Shown one piece after another: positions 27,801 to 35,807 of a DNA stretch of 64,000 bases. Positions within the stretch are counted from its first letter, which is position 1; each line of letters begins with the position of its first letter. The notes under the pieces were generated by a model. That model ran no database searches and was not told where the DNA came from. It worked only from the letters and a program-made list of their open reading frames with translations. The translations under genes were made by a program, and so were the position numbers. The DNA is taken from assembly GCA_902774115.1 (NCBI GenBank), contig CACYHH010000002.1, positions 186,001 to 250,000 on the forward strand, read 5' to 3'. The DNA comes from an uncultured Spirochaetales bacterium (GTDB lineage: Bacteria > UBP6 > UBA1177).

Positions 27801-28361
27801 ATTCGCGCTAATGAATGGAAAGGCAAATATAAAGAATATGATATGGTTACTTCTATTTGGCCGATTATAAATCCAAATTTGTTTAATAAACTAACTTGGA
27901 AATCGACAAATATACCTCATTGCAAAGGCAGTAATTCTCGCCATATCTATGATATAGAGACTATTGCAAATTTAGATCATACTCATATTCGTTCGCAGCA
28001 TATTATCACTAACGATAGTGAAATAAAACAACACTTTAAGTTGACAGAATTACCAAATTATGAAAACACTGAATATTCTACTTTATTTGCTTATATTGCA
28101 CCAAGAAAATTGAATAACTCAGAAGAAGCAGAATTAAAAGAATACGAACAAAAAGATCCCGACTATTTCGAAGGAGTAAAAAACGGTTGGAGCATTTATT
28201 TCTTACCAACAAAGGGATACATCATTCGTTCAGGTATTCGTTCCAGAAAAGAAATGGAGGATCTTGTTCGAGAACAATATGAAGGGAAAACTGAAGATAT
28301 CACTTATGTTAATACAAATGATGAAATAGTGATACAAGGTGAAAACGGTGATGAAAAATAG
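24891..28361 (+). CDS. HD-domain plus GHKL (HSP90-like) ATPase protein, putative defence protein
   Basis: 1156 residues, strongly AT-rich against its surroundings. The N-terminal half has an HD phosphohydrolase-like arrangement: IHDAEHS (His56, His60), LHDSG (His94-Asp95), TNHHKKAA, and LRLGDIIH further on. From about residue 424 a GHKL/Bergerat ATPase follows: REVYQNALDT (N-box), CDKGLGM near 472 and TSQFGIGILSC near 515, as in HtpG-like proteins. The last 500 residues are not recognised. The pairing of an HD enzyme with an HSP90-like ATPase in an island suggests a sensor-effector, which is inference. AGAGG precedes the ATG. It stands between lipoprotein and DUF1016 genes. Confidence 0.75.
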   Translation: MAKKEKKKSFLEAQIAKKSQSCDENRDLWNIVQNIVSDVEDHLGLISSQMPNYDIHDAEHSQEIIKIMGEILADKLKSLSFYELILLYLAAYLHDSGMALPDWEYDTLKIVEECDKYSPSTSQHKLKSDFQSSKKSDIAEKILEYLDFDYEKAKNYIFIEDCKEKVVENISDLIGKYESFRHEEIAKRNNTSYEDYKKLSEDIRYEFIRTNHHKKAASNIENLNNKIKVGIGPFTEQFLEDLADICQAHCENIERVEELPKNDRIDWESNDKNNIQFLAEMLRLGDIIHFSSDRAPRSLFSEKLITDERSIKHWKAKEGVKCLILPGKDLVKISFHASCSKPEMYYFLADYIKEIESEISNFDELKKDWEIGNKYNVNIYRKVKNKIECSGFKPDSKLKFSMDQSKILELLMGVQLYQDKFACLREVYQNALDTSKCLLAYNKSRGISEEINIEFGIGEEELEGRNRKFIYCCDKGLGMNKEIIKKYLLHIGNSYYNSTDFNAKKVDWENNVTPTSQFGIGILSCYMIADKIGISTKYYDKGEKISCVLSGISERFYYIDMSRTDEEKIGNHGTIVKLYLKDEYAESINSDSIPEMPLIFMLDDTKDKYIKEKNEEYVAILGDVKKIKNNLSYILFQYVGIQHLDIPVRITGDKTPLCQYNQIFEPENFVEGIEKIRKLHDKLTTNSTIRFLEKFFSFVGNLVNYAAKTANTNDYIVTTNLYNVTLYTLLSLPKKGVTKLDLDLYVIRSNFIGNKQVEYLCVDGITVEKPNDIDEYLGFYENCLSHTLINFTGEKRPLLSIDRTKCVGFNTKFSEEESNQLKEEFLSKMLEQIKSHMEDERINLTDKECSLIYDCVCHYTNLSVALKLLMKTYLTSSDKNMFLYYDDSNYLKMKDVDSNQLIINNIDFRKCKYVSKGLIFDKCASSKSISVSDNNLIIADSNSMLHNIILSPDYIPLLYSLKGINRQSVVIRANEWKGKYKEYDMVTSIWPIINPNLFNKLTWKSTNIPHCKGSNSRHIYDIETIANLDHTHIRSQHIITNDSEIKQHFKLTELPNYENTEYSTLFAYIAPRKLNNSEEAELKEYEQKDPDYFEGVKNGWSIYFLPTKGYIIRSGIRSRKEMEDLVREQYEGKTEDITYVNTNDEIVIQGENGDEK

Positions 28362-28604
28362 GTTGGCTCACCTCTTTCCGTAAATTCCGCCACTTCAATT
28401 CACAAAACCCTCAACAACACCTGATTTCACCCATCGCTCAGCTCTCAAATATGATGCACGGCATGATTTTTGTGACAAAAATCAGGATATTGAATAGAAT
28501 TTCCCTCTGAAGACAAACTGCTGCGGGTTGCGTGGTAGCTGCTTTGACTCCTTCGACCACTCAGGAATCGAGGGTTGGGAGCGGCTCCTCATCTCCGCAT
28601 CAAT
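28362..28604. other. Gene-free stretch between the HD-ATPase and DUF1016 genes
   Basis: These bases, and the hairpin and promoter up to 28737, hold no credible reading frame. The stretch has a short imperfect inverted repeat near 28466-28488 (TGATTTTTGTGACAAAAATCA, partly palindromic in its core) that could end transcription of the upstream gene. Nothing else is seen. Confidence 0.4.
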
Positions 28605-28630
28605 GAGACGTATCAGAGGACGTCTCTACA
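28605..28630. repeat. Palindromic element with GAGACGT arms
   Basis: GAGACGT (28605-28611) and ACGTCTC (28620-28626) form a 7-bp stem with an 8-base loop, followed by TACA. The same layout (stem then CTCTACA) occurs at 29882-29906 and 31319-31343. Confidence 0.75.
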
Positions 28631-28665
28631 AATTCACAAACAAATTTTTCAAAATTAGATTTTTG

Positions 28666-28694
28666 TTGACTTAAATTTAAAATCGTTACATAAT
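28666..28694 (+). promoter_or_regulatory. Promoter for the DUF1016 gene
   Basis: TTGACT (28666-28671) and CATAAT (28689-28694) are separated by 17 bases, 44 bases before the ATG. The surrounding 50 bases are nearly identical to the sequence in front of the RhuM gene (29905-29960). Confidence 0.55.
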
Positions 28695-28737
28695 ATTGAT
28701 TATTTATGTTTTTTATATTTTTTGAGGAAATAACGAA

Positions 28738-29829
28738 ATGAGCCAGTTGATGAAAGTTAATTCATCTTATCGGGAATGGGTTTTGACTGTTGCGAAAAGG
28801 TTTAGAAAGAGTCAGATCAAAGCGGCTGTCAAAGTAAATAACGAAATGCTTAGATTTTACTGGTCGCTCGGGCAGGATATTTCATCCCTTCACATGAATG
28901 CAAAATACGGTTCATCGTTTTATAAAAGCCTGAGCGCGGATCTGCACGAAATCTTTCCGGAAGTTCACTCTTTTTCTGTAACGAATCTAAAATATATGCA
29001 ATATTTTTATGAACTTTATCCTGCCGAAGCAATCCGTCCCCAACTTGGGGATAAATTCACGGAGCAGGAAAATTGTCCCCGGCTTGAGGACGATTTCAGC
29101 ACGGATATTTTCTGTATTCCGTGGGGACATCAGAAGCAACTTGTTGACAAATGTAAAGGCAATACAACAAAAGCTCTTTTCTATGTCAGAAAAACGATTG
29201 AAAACAACTGGTCACGCGCCGTTCTGCTTAATGTTCTCGACTCTGAACTGTACGAACGGCACGGAAAGGCTTTTTCCAATTTCGCGGCAACGCTCCCGAT
29301 CCCGCAAAGCGATTTGGCACAGGAAATCACCAAAGATCCATACAATTTTGACTTCCTTACTATCCGCGGAAAATATGATGAAAAAGAACTAAAAGACGCT
29401 ATGATGGCTAATACAGAGCGGTTTTTGATGGAACTTGGCAACGGATTCGCCTTTCTCGGACGCGAAGTGCGGTTGGAAGTCGGCAATACCGAAAAATTTA
29501 TCGACCTGCTTTTTTACAATGTGAAAATTCACAGCTATATCGTTGTTGAAGTGAAATCAACAGATTTTGATTCTTCATACGCAGGACAACTCGGCACTTA
29601 TGTCGCAGCCGTCAACCATCAGATGAAATCGGAAACAGACAATCCGACTATCGGCCTTTTGATTTGCAAAAATATGGATAGGGTCGAAGCACAGTATGCT
29701 CTTGAATCCAGCAGCCAGCCGCTCGGCATTTCAACGTACCAACTGTCCAAAATGATACCGGATAAATTCAAAAGCAGTCTTCCGACGATAGAGGAAATCG
29801 AGAAAAATTTCAAAGAAAACAAAAAATAA
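28738..29829 (+). CDS. DUF1016/YhcG family PDDEXK nuclease-like protein
   Basis: 363 residues. The N-terminal DUF1016 domain (about 10-160) has the usual YWSLGQDIS and LSADLHEIFPEV...SVTNLKYMQYFYELYP. A PD-(D/E)xK fold follows: GNTEKFIDLLFYNVKIHSYIVVEVKS with the Asp and Glu-x-Lys in register (about 244-270). It ends PIGISTYQLS-type (QPLGISTYQLSKMIPDKFKSSLPTIEEIE in two parts). Members sit in restriction and mobile contexts and are thought to act on nucleic acid. GAGGA precedes the ATG. A remnant of a second copy lies at 31059-31244. Confidence 0.9.
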   Translation: MSQLMKVNSSYREWVLTVAKRFRKSQIKAAVKVNNEMLRFYWSLGQDISSLHMNAKYGSSFYKSLSADLHEIFPEVHSFSVTNLKYMQYFYELYPAEAIRPQLGDKFTEQENCPRLEDDFSTDIFCIPWGHQKQLVDKCKGNTTKALFYVRKTIENNWSRAVLLNVLDSELYERHGKAFSNFAATLPIPQSDLAQEITKDPYNFDFLTIRGKYDEKELKDAMMANTERFLMELGNGFAFLGREVRLEVGNTEKFIDLLFYNVKIHSYIVVEVKSTDFDSSYAGQLGTYVAAVNHQMKSETDNPTIGLLICKNMDRVEAQYALESSSQPLGISTYQLSKMIPDKFKSSLPTIEEIEKNFKENKK

Positions 29830-29870
29830 GATTTTAGGTTAATTCAACCTTTTCCTTAAATTCCGAGCCT

Positions 29871-29906
29871 CCGGCGCCAATGAGCCGTCTCAGTGACGGC
29901 TCTACA
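29871..29906. repeat. 36-base palindromic element, copy 1
   Basis: These 36 bases are identical to 31308-31343. The core has arms GAGCCGTC (29882-29889) and GACGGCTC (29895-29902) around a TCAGT loop. It lies between the DUF1016 and RhuM genes. Confidence 0.85.
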
Positions 29907-30007
29907 AATCTATAAACAAATTTTTCAAAACAAGATTTTTGTTGACTTAAATTGAAAATCACAATATCGTTATTTTGTTTTTGTTATTTAAAGTTGCGAG
30001 GTTTAAA

Positions 30008-31027
30008 ATGGAAGATTTCAACAAACGTATGACCATGGTTCTTTATAGATCGGATAAATACGATGTTTCCGTCAACGCATATCTGAAAGACGACACTCTC
30101 TGGGTTACGCAAAAGTCTATGGCGGATCTATTCTGCGTAAATGTTCCCGACATATCGAAACATCTCTCCAATATCTATGACGAAGGCGAGCTGCAGAAAG
30201 AGGTAACTGTTTCCAAAATGGAAATAGTTCAAAACGAAGGCGGCAGACAGGTGAAAAGACAGACGGTTTTCTACAATTTAGATGCGATAATCTCGGTTGG
30301 ATACCGGGTAAATTCCAAAGAAGCTACCCGTTTTCGCATCTGGGCGACCAAAATCTTAAAAGAGTATATGTTAAAAGGATTTGTCCTTGACGACAAACGC
30401 TTAAAACAGGGAAGTACCGCTTTCGGAAAGGATTATTTCCGCGAACTTTTGGAAAGGGTCCGTTCCATCAGAGCCAGCGAACGTATGATCTGGCAGCAAA
30501 TTACCGATATTTTCGCGGAATGCAGCATTGATTATATCGAAGACTCGGAAACAGCGTATCATTTTTACGCGACTATTCAGAACAAATTCCATTATGCCAT
30601 AACAAACCACACAGCGGCTGAAATCGTGTATAAATCCGCCGATCACGAAAAGGAACACATGGGTTTGACCTCATGGAGAAACGCTCCTGACGGCAGAATT
30701 CTCAAGTCAGATGTGTCAATAGCAAAAAATTATCTGGACGAGAAACAAATAGAACAGCTGGAAAGGGCAGTTACCGGATATTTTGACTACATTGAAGATC
30801 TAATCGAAAGAGAAAATGTCTTTACAATGACGGAATTTGAGAAGAGCGTAAATGCGTTTCTGGAGTTCAGACAATATAAAATCCTGCAGGATAACGGACG
30901 GATATCCCATCAGCAGGCACTTGAAAAAGCTCATCAGGAATATGAAATTTTCAATAAAACCCAACCGATAGAATCTGATTTTGACAAAGCTGTGAAAAAA
31001 ATGATTTCCGACATCAACGGCAAGTAA
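30008..31027 (+). CDS. RhuM family protein
   Basis: 339 residues from the ATG at 30008, with GCGAGG upstream; an earlier in-frame start at 29975 lies in the promoter region and is rejected. RhuM features: LWVTQKSMADLFCVNVPDISKHLSNIY near the N-terminus looks like a DNA-binding helix-turn-helix, then YRVNSKEATRFRIWATKILKEYMLKGFVLD. The C-terminal half is alpha-helical with AEIVYKSADHEKEHMGLTSW, a Fic/DOC-like neighbourhood in some relatives. RhuM genes are common on islands next to restriction genes. The function is unproven. The upstream sequence repeats that of the DUF1016 gene. Confidence 0.88.
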   Translation: MEDFNKRMTMVLYRSDKYDVSVNAYLKDDTLWVTQKSMADLFCVNVPDISKHLSNIYDEGELQKEVTVSKMEIVQNEGGRQVKRQTVFYNLDAIISVGYRVNSKEATRFRIWATKILKEYMLKGFVLDDKRLKQGSTAFGKDYFRELLERVRSIRASERMIWQQITDIFAECSIDYIEDSETAYHFYATIQNKFHYAITNHTAAEIVYKSADHEKEHMGLTSWRNAPDGRILKSDVSIAKNYLDEKQIEQLERAVTGYFDYIEDLIERENVFTMTEFEKSVNAFLEFRQYKILQDNGRISHQQALEKAHQEYEIFNKTQPIESDFDKAVKKMISDINGK

Positions 31028-31058
31028 AAACCAGGTTACGTACAATGAGTTTCCAATT

Positions 31059-31244
31059 TTGGACACAGTGAGTCTAAAATCTTTTTTACATGAAAACTGT
31101 CGGCAGCTTGCCGACGATTTCAGAAAACCGATAAACGCTCCGATCGGCATTTCCGAATATGAAATCGCGTGTAAGCAGCTCCCGAAAGAATTGCTGGATA
31201 AAATGCCTACAGTTGAGGAAATTGAGAGCGGATTGAACAAGTAG
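31059..31244 (+). pseudogene. C-terminal remnant of a second DUF1016 gene
   Basis: About 61 codons with no proper start. The last 40 residues (APIGISEYEIACKQLPKELL, then PTVEEIESGLNK) match the end of DUF1016/YhcG proteins, including the one at 28738-29829. The nuclease core and N-terminal domain are gone. It follows the RhuM gene by 31 bases and is best read as debris from duplication and deletion. Confidence 0.7.
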
Positions 31245-31307
31245 CAGAAACTTAAATTTTCCCCCACATTTCCGTTTTGAGACGGCGAAATGGAACTGTT
31301 GCCCTCT

Positions 31308-31343
31308 CCGGCGCCAATGAGCCGTCTCAGTGACGGCTCTACA
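31308..31343. repeat. 36-base palindromic element, copy 2
   Basis: Identical to 29871-29906, with the stem at 31319-31326 and 31332-31339. It marks the right edge of the accessory block, 150 bases before sppA. The remaining bases between 31245 and 31496 hold no gene. Confidence 0.85.
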
Positions 31344-31496
31344 GCAGGCGAACCGCCCGCGCTCCGGCAAGAAACAAACCAGTTGAAAACATTTGATTTT
31401 GTGATATGATTAACGGCTTTTGCAGTCGATATAAATGCGTATTGACGCAAAAAAATCGATTCAATAAAGTCGCTATTTAAGATTCTGGAGGCCAAA

Positions 31497-33296
31497 ATGT
31501 GGGATTTTATTAAGAAACTGATCGCGAGATTCTTCATTGTGATAGGAGTTCTCACGGTTCTCAACATCGCTCTTATTGTCTGGCTCATTTCGAGCATAGA
31601 TTTTTCGGGCTTCGGTAAAAAGGAAGTGCAGGAAAAAACGCTCCTTACGATCAATGCCGGAGCGATAAGCGGCGATGTTTTCCCTGAAACGAACTACATG
31701 ATGCTCGACTCGTTTTTCGGAAAGCAGATTTCCCTTCTTGACACTCTGACTTCAGTCCGCGCGGCTGCGGCTGACCCCAGAATTGTGGGGATTTTTCTTG
31801 ATCTGAGCGATATGAATTTAAGTTACGCTCAGGCTGAAGAACTCCGCAACGAGCTGATTTTGTTCAAAAATGCGGGCAAAAAAGTGTGGGCTTGGAGCGA
31901 TTCTTACGGCGAATACTCAAGCGGCACAAAAAGCTACTATCTTGCAACTGCTGCTGACAAGATTTTCCTTCAGAATTCGGGTTTCGTCACTTTCAACGGC
32001 ATGAGCTCGACCTCGATGTTTTTCAAAAATCTGTTCGAAAAAATCAAGGTCGAACCAATCGGCGCGGCGAGAAAGGAATATAAGACTTACTGGAACATGT
32101 ACAGCGAGGAAAAGTTTACTGAAGCACACCGTGAATCGACAGAAAGTTTAATAAATTCAATGTTTTCCAAAGTGGCAGCGGAAGTTTCCGAAAGCCGCAG
32201 GATCCCTGTCGACAAAGTCTATGAAATCGCCGATTCAGTCTCGATGACTTCGCCTTATGCGGTAAAAAACAACCTCATCGACGGGATCCGCTACAAGGAC
32301 GACATTCTTGAGGAAATGAGAAATCAGACCGGTTACGAGCACAGAATGTCGGTTGTCGCATACAAAAATATCGGCGAAGATTTGTTCAAAATCACGCCGC
32401 TCTCTGGGCCTAAGATCGCAGTCATCGAAGTTCCGGGCTCGATCCACCGCGGCGTAAGCGACATGTCGCCTTCGGGCAAGCCTCAGTCAAGCGGTTCAAC
32501 GACGATTGTTTCGCTTCTTAAAAAGGCATGGAAAGACGAGAATGTGAAAGGAATAATCCTCCGCGTCAATTCTCCCGGCGGCTCGGTAATTGCATCCGAA
32601 ACGATCTGGAATCAGGTCGAAACAATCAAAAAAACCGGCGGCAAACCCGTCATCGTTTCGATGGGAAGCGTCGCCGCATCTGGCGGATACTACGTTTCGA
32701 TGAATGCCGACAGGATTTTTGCAGACCACAACACGATAACCGGTTCGATCGGAGTCGTAATCGGCAAATTCTACACGAGAAACCTATTCGAATCGCTCGG
32801 GATCACCTTCGACAGCGTTACTATCGGAAAAAACAACAACTTCCTTTCTGCACTTGAAAAGTTCACGCCGGAGCAGGAAGAATATCTCAACAAAAATCTC
32901 GACGAAGTTTACAGCACTTTCGTCCAGAGAGCGGCTGACGGCAGAAAAATGAACGCAATGGATCTCGAAAAATTCGCTCACGGCCGCGTCTGGTCTGGCG
33001 GACTGGCTTACAAAAACGGTCTTGTTGATGAAATCGGCGGATTCATGGCTGCATACAGCTACATGAAGGAAAAAATCGGCGTTCCTGACTGCCAGTTTGT
33101 CAAATACCCAGACACAAACGGGCTCCTCAGCCTTTTCCAGGACGAGGAAGAGGAAGAAAACCAGTCGGATTCAGTTCTCGGCACGATCAACCGCTTCGCA
33201 GCGACACTTTTCAAAGCTGCGACACTCGTAAACCGCGAAATCAGAATGCATTCCGAAGAAATGTATCAGAGCAGGGAAGACGCGGTGCTAGAGTAA
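31497..33296 (+). CDS. sppA: Signal peptide peptidase SppA, long type
   Basis: 599 residues, the length of the E. coli-type duplicated enzyme. An N-terminal membrane helix (about 10-35) anchors it. The first half carries the Lys-bearing segment ARKEYKTYWNMY (near 193-204), where the general base of the family lies. The second half has the Ser motif GSVAASGGYYVSM (near 389-401) and TGSIGV. It degrades cleaved signal peptides at the periplasmic face. GGAGG precedes the ATG. Its last codons are duplicated at 34462-34480, beyond the next gene. Confidence 0.93.
   Translation: MWDFIKKLIARFFIVIGVLTVLNIALIVWLISSIDFSGFGKKEVQEKTLLTINAGAISGDVFPETNYMMLDSFFGKQISLLDTLTSVRAAAADPRIVGIFLDLSDMNLSYAQAEELRNELILFKNAGKKVWAWSDSYGEYSSGTKSYYLATAADKIFLQNSGFVTFNGMSSTSMFFKNLFEKIKVEPIGAARKEYKTYWNMYSEEKFTEAHRESTESLINSMFSKVAAEVSESRRIPVDKVYEIADSVSMTSPYAVKNNLIDGIRYKDDILEEMRNQTGYEHRMSVVAYKNIGEDLFKITPLSGPKIAVIEVPGSIHRGVSDMSPSGKPQSSGSTTIVSLLKKAWKDENVKGIILRVNSPGGSVIASETIWNQVETIKKTGGKPVIVSMGSVAASGGYYVSMNADRIFADHNTITGSIGVVIGKFYTRNLFESLGITFDSVTIGKNNNFLSALEKFTPEQEEYLNKNLDEVYSTFVQRAADGRKMNAMDLEKFAHGRVWSGGLAYKNGLVDEIGGFMAAYSYMKEKIGVPDCQFVKYPDTNGLLSLFQDEEEEENQSDSVLGTINRFAATLFKAATLVNREIRMHSEEMYQSREDAVLE
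33271..33289 (+). repeat. 19-base direct repeat at the sppA 3' end, copy 1
   Basis: GCAGGGAAGACGCGGTGCT encodes the REDAV part of the SppA tail. The identical 19 bases recur at 34462-34480, on the other side of the frameshifted lipoprotein gene. Confidence 0.85.
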
Positions 33297-33306
33297 AAAT
33301 CTAAAC

Positions 33307-34301
33307 TTATTGAACAGGATCGCAAACGGTTACTCGAATCTCAACTGAGATGTCGCCGTTGCCGTTGTAGTTTTTCGGACTGTAAAGTGTTACGCTGCCG
33401 TTAAAGGCAAGTGCGCCGTGGTCTGCTATATCGCCTATGTCTGTGATGTTTACAGTGCCTTCGCCTAAAGCATGAAAGCAGCTGATTGCGTCAGAGTTCC
33501 AGTCCATGTCAACAACATAAAGCAGAGCCTGGTAATCTGGATATAGAGAGGTGTTAAGGGTACCGGCATATGCGTTTTTCTCGTCAAAAGTAAAGATTAC
33601 AACCGGATTGCCTTTACATTCCGACCGTTATCGTCGTAAACAGGAATCTGCTGAACCATAACAGTGTTTCCATACGAAATATCAACGGAATAGACTGATA
33701 TTGTCTTGATCATGTAAGCGTCAGCCGGAGTGATTGAAGTCGGGCCGTTGCCGTAAGTTCCTGTTGCAAATGCAGACTGAACAATACCGGCAGTGTTCTC
33801 AGGATCATCGGAATCGTTTGCGATCTGATTAACAGAAAAGTCGAGTGAAAGTGAACCGTAAGGTGACGCGTAAGGTACATAAGGCTCGTAATAGGTGAGA
33901 CCGCAGTTTGAAATTTCAGTTATGCATTGAGAAAGGACACAGTTGGTGTAAAAGGAGCAGTTGTTTATGCACTGAAGAAGATCTTCGATCCGGCTTTGTC
34001 CTTCCGGAGAACCGCTGTCAATGCAATTCTGCTTACAGATCTCGTCGTTGCTGTAGCAATTCCCCATCATGCAGTGATAAATTTCTGCACAGGTAAGATT
34101 TCTTGTGTTGTTTTCTCCGTCGTCAGGCTCGTTGTTGTAATCATCAGAAGTTTCTTCGTCAAGATTGTCATCGTTGTTTGACTGAATTTCATCGTTTCCG
34201 GTATCGGATGAGCTGTCTCTATCTTCTTTTGTTGCGGAATTGCCGCATGAAAACAGAAAGAAAGATAAAATTACTATTAAAATTGAAAAACTGCGTTTCA
34301 T
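33307..34301 (-). pseudogene. Cys-rich lipoprotein gene with a frameshift
   Basis: The 5' part runs from an ATG at 34301 (MKRSFSILIVILSFFLFSC, lipobox) through an Asp/Asn/Glu linker and a 10-Cys segment (TCAEIYHCMMGNC ... NCGLTYYEP) to a stop at 33597. The protein clearly continues in the -1 frame: ECKGNPVVIFTFDEKN, then LLYVVDMDWNSDAIS and a C-terminal VEIRVTVCDPVQ at 33307. The switch must occur within about 10 bases near 33625, because the second frame has its own TAA just upstream. A sequencing error or a real mutation both fit. The function is unknown. Confidence 0.7.
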
Positions 34302-34424
34302 AGAGGCTTTGAAAAAACAAAATCGTAAAAAAAACAAGAGATTTTAAATGAATAATGAAAAAAGACAAGTTTATGTTCTCTCGCAATTTCGGGAAAATTG
34401 AGTACAATAATGGGGTTTGTTTTA

Positions 34425-34446
34425 GAGACGTAACCTGATACGTTTC
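34425..34446. repeat. Intergenic palindrome of the ftsY-linker type
   Basis: Arms GAGACGTA (34425-34432) and TACGTTTC (34439-34446), with one G-T wobble, enclose the loop ACCTGA. The loop and arm start are the same as in the three ftsY copies at 14748, 14823 and 14880. Confidence 0.75.
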
Positions 34447-34461
34447 TTTGGAGGATATTTC

Positions 34462-34480
34462 GCAGGGAAGACGCGGTGCT
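34462..34480 (+). repeat. 19-base direct repeat, copy 2 (orphan sppA tail)
   Basis: Identical to 33271-33289. The following bases GGAATGA would again encode Leu-Glu-stop, so this is a leftover of an sppA 3' end without the gene. Confidence 0.8.
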
Positions 34481-34541
34481 GGAATGAGATGCCACACGGA
34501 TTCGAAAAATTTACGATTTTTTCTAAATGGAGAGATTTGAA

Positions 34542-35807
34542 ATGAAAAAAATTCTTCTTAAATCGGCAGTTGTTGATATTCATAGCGGCAAAACTACGCG
34601 CAAGGATATAGTTATCGGAAACGGAAAGTTTCTGGAAATCGCTGATGAGGTCTCTTCGGAAGATTGTGACGGCTGTGAGGTTGTTGACTGCACGGATTTT
34701 GCAGTGCTTCCGGCATTTTACAACGGACATACCCATGCGGCGATGACTCTTCTTCGCGGTTATGCCGACGACATGGAGCTTTCGCGCTGGCTGAACGAAT
34801 ACATCTGGCCGTTCGAGGCGAAACTCAGCGATGAAGATATCGAAATAGCAAGCAGGCTGGCCGTTTTGGAAATGATAAAATCAGGCACGGTTTTCTTTTC
34901 CGACATGTACTGGCACCGCGAATATACGATGAAAGTTGTTGAAGAAATGGGGATCAGAGCTGCGATAGGAGTCACGATTTCAGACATGCTGACTCCTCCG
35001 GATGAGCTTGAAGAGAATTTTGCTTTTCTTGCGGCTCACAGAGGAAAATCGGAGAGAGTGAAACTTGTCGTTATGCCTCATTCGGTCTATACCGTGAGTG
35101 AAAAAATACTCAGGCGCTGCATTGAAATCGCAAAAGCTGAAAATTATATCGTGCACACTCATCTTTCCGAGACTCTTAGCGAGGTCGATAACTGCATGAA
35201 GCAGTACGGCTGCACTCCGGTTCAGCTTTTTAAGCGTCTTGGCGGGCTTGGTTCAAATCTTGTCGCAGCGCACTGCGTTCATTTTACAGATGAAGATATG
35301 AAAATTTTTGCAGATTCCGGGGCAACGGCAGTGCTGAATCCGTGCTCGAACCTGAAACTTTCAAGCGGGATCCCGCCGGTTCAGAAGCTGCTTGAAGCTG
35401 GGATAAAACTTGCGCTCGGAACGGACGGAGTTTCATCAAACAACAACCTTGACATGCGCGAAGATATGAAATTCGCCGCCCTGCTTGCGAAAGTCTGCGG
35501 TTCGGCAGAGACACTTCCTGCGCATGAGGCGCTTGAGCTGGCGACATCGAAGGTCGCAGATGCTTACGGGATCAACGCCGGAACTATCGCTGAAGGAAAA
35601 CTTGCCGACTGTCTTCTTGTCAATCTGAAGAATGAGCGCATGGTCCCGTGCCATGACCTCATCAGCAACTGGGTCTATGCTGCTGATTCTGAGTGTATCG
35701 ATTCTGTTATCTGCAACGGAAAATTCGTTATGCGTAACCGTCACGTTGACGGAGAAGAGGATATATTGAAAGAGGCCGAAGCCTGCGCAATGCGCCTGAT
35801 CCGTTAA
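34542..35807 (+). CDS. Amidohydrolase, methylthioadenosine/SAH deaminase type
   Basis: 421 residues from the ATG at 34542 (GGAGAG 9 bases upstream; the ATG at 34527 overlaps that site). Metal-site motifs of the ATZ/TRZ group are intact: NGHTHAAMT, HTHLSET, AHCVHF and LGTDGVSSNNNLDM. Such enzymes deaminate 5-methylthioadenosine or S-adenosylhomocysteine, or related purines, in the cytoplasm. This would serve SAM recycling together with metK. The exact substrate is not certain. The 3' end overlaps the convergent YihY gene by four bases. Confidence 0.87.
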   Translation: MKKILLKSAVVDIHSGKTTRKDIVIGNGKFLEIADEVSSEDCDGCEVVDCTDFAVLPAFYNGHTHAAMTLLRGYADDMELSRWLNEYIWPFEAKLSDEDIEIASRLAVLEMIKSGTVFFSDMYWHREYTMKVVEEMGIRAAIGVTISDMLTPPDELEENFAFLAAHRGKSERVKLVVMPHSVYTVSEKILRRCIEIAKAENYIVHTHLSETLSEVDNCMKQYGCTPVQLFKRLGGLGSNLVAAHCVHFTDEDMKIFADSGATAVLNPCSNLKLSSGIPPVQKLLEAGIKLALGTDGVSSNNNLDMREDMKFAALLAKVCGSAETLPAHEALELATSKVADAYGINAGTIAEGKLADCLLVNLKNERMVPCHDLISNWVYAADSECIDSVICNGKFVMRNRHVDGEEDILKEAEACAMRLIR

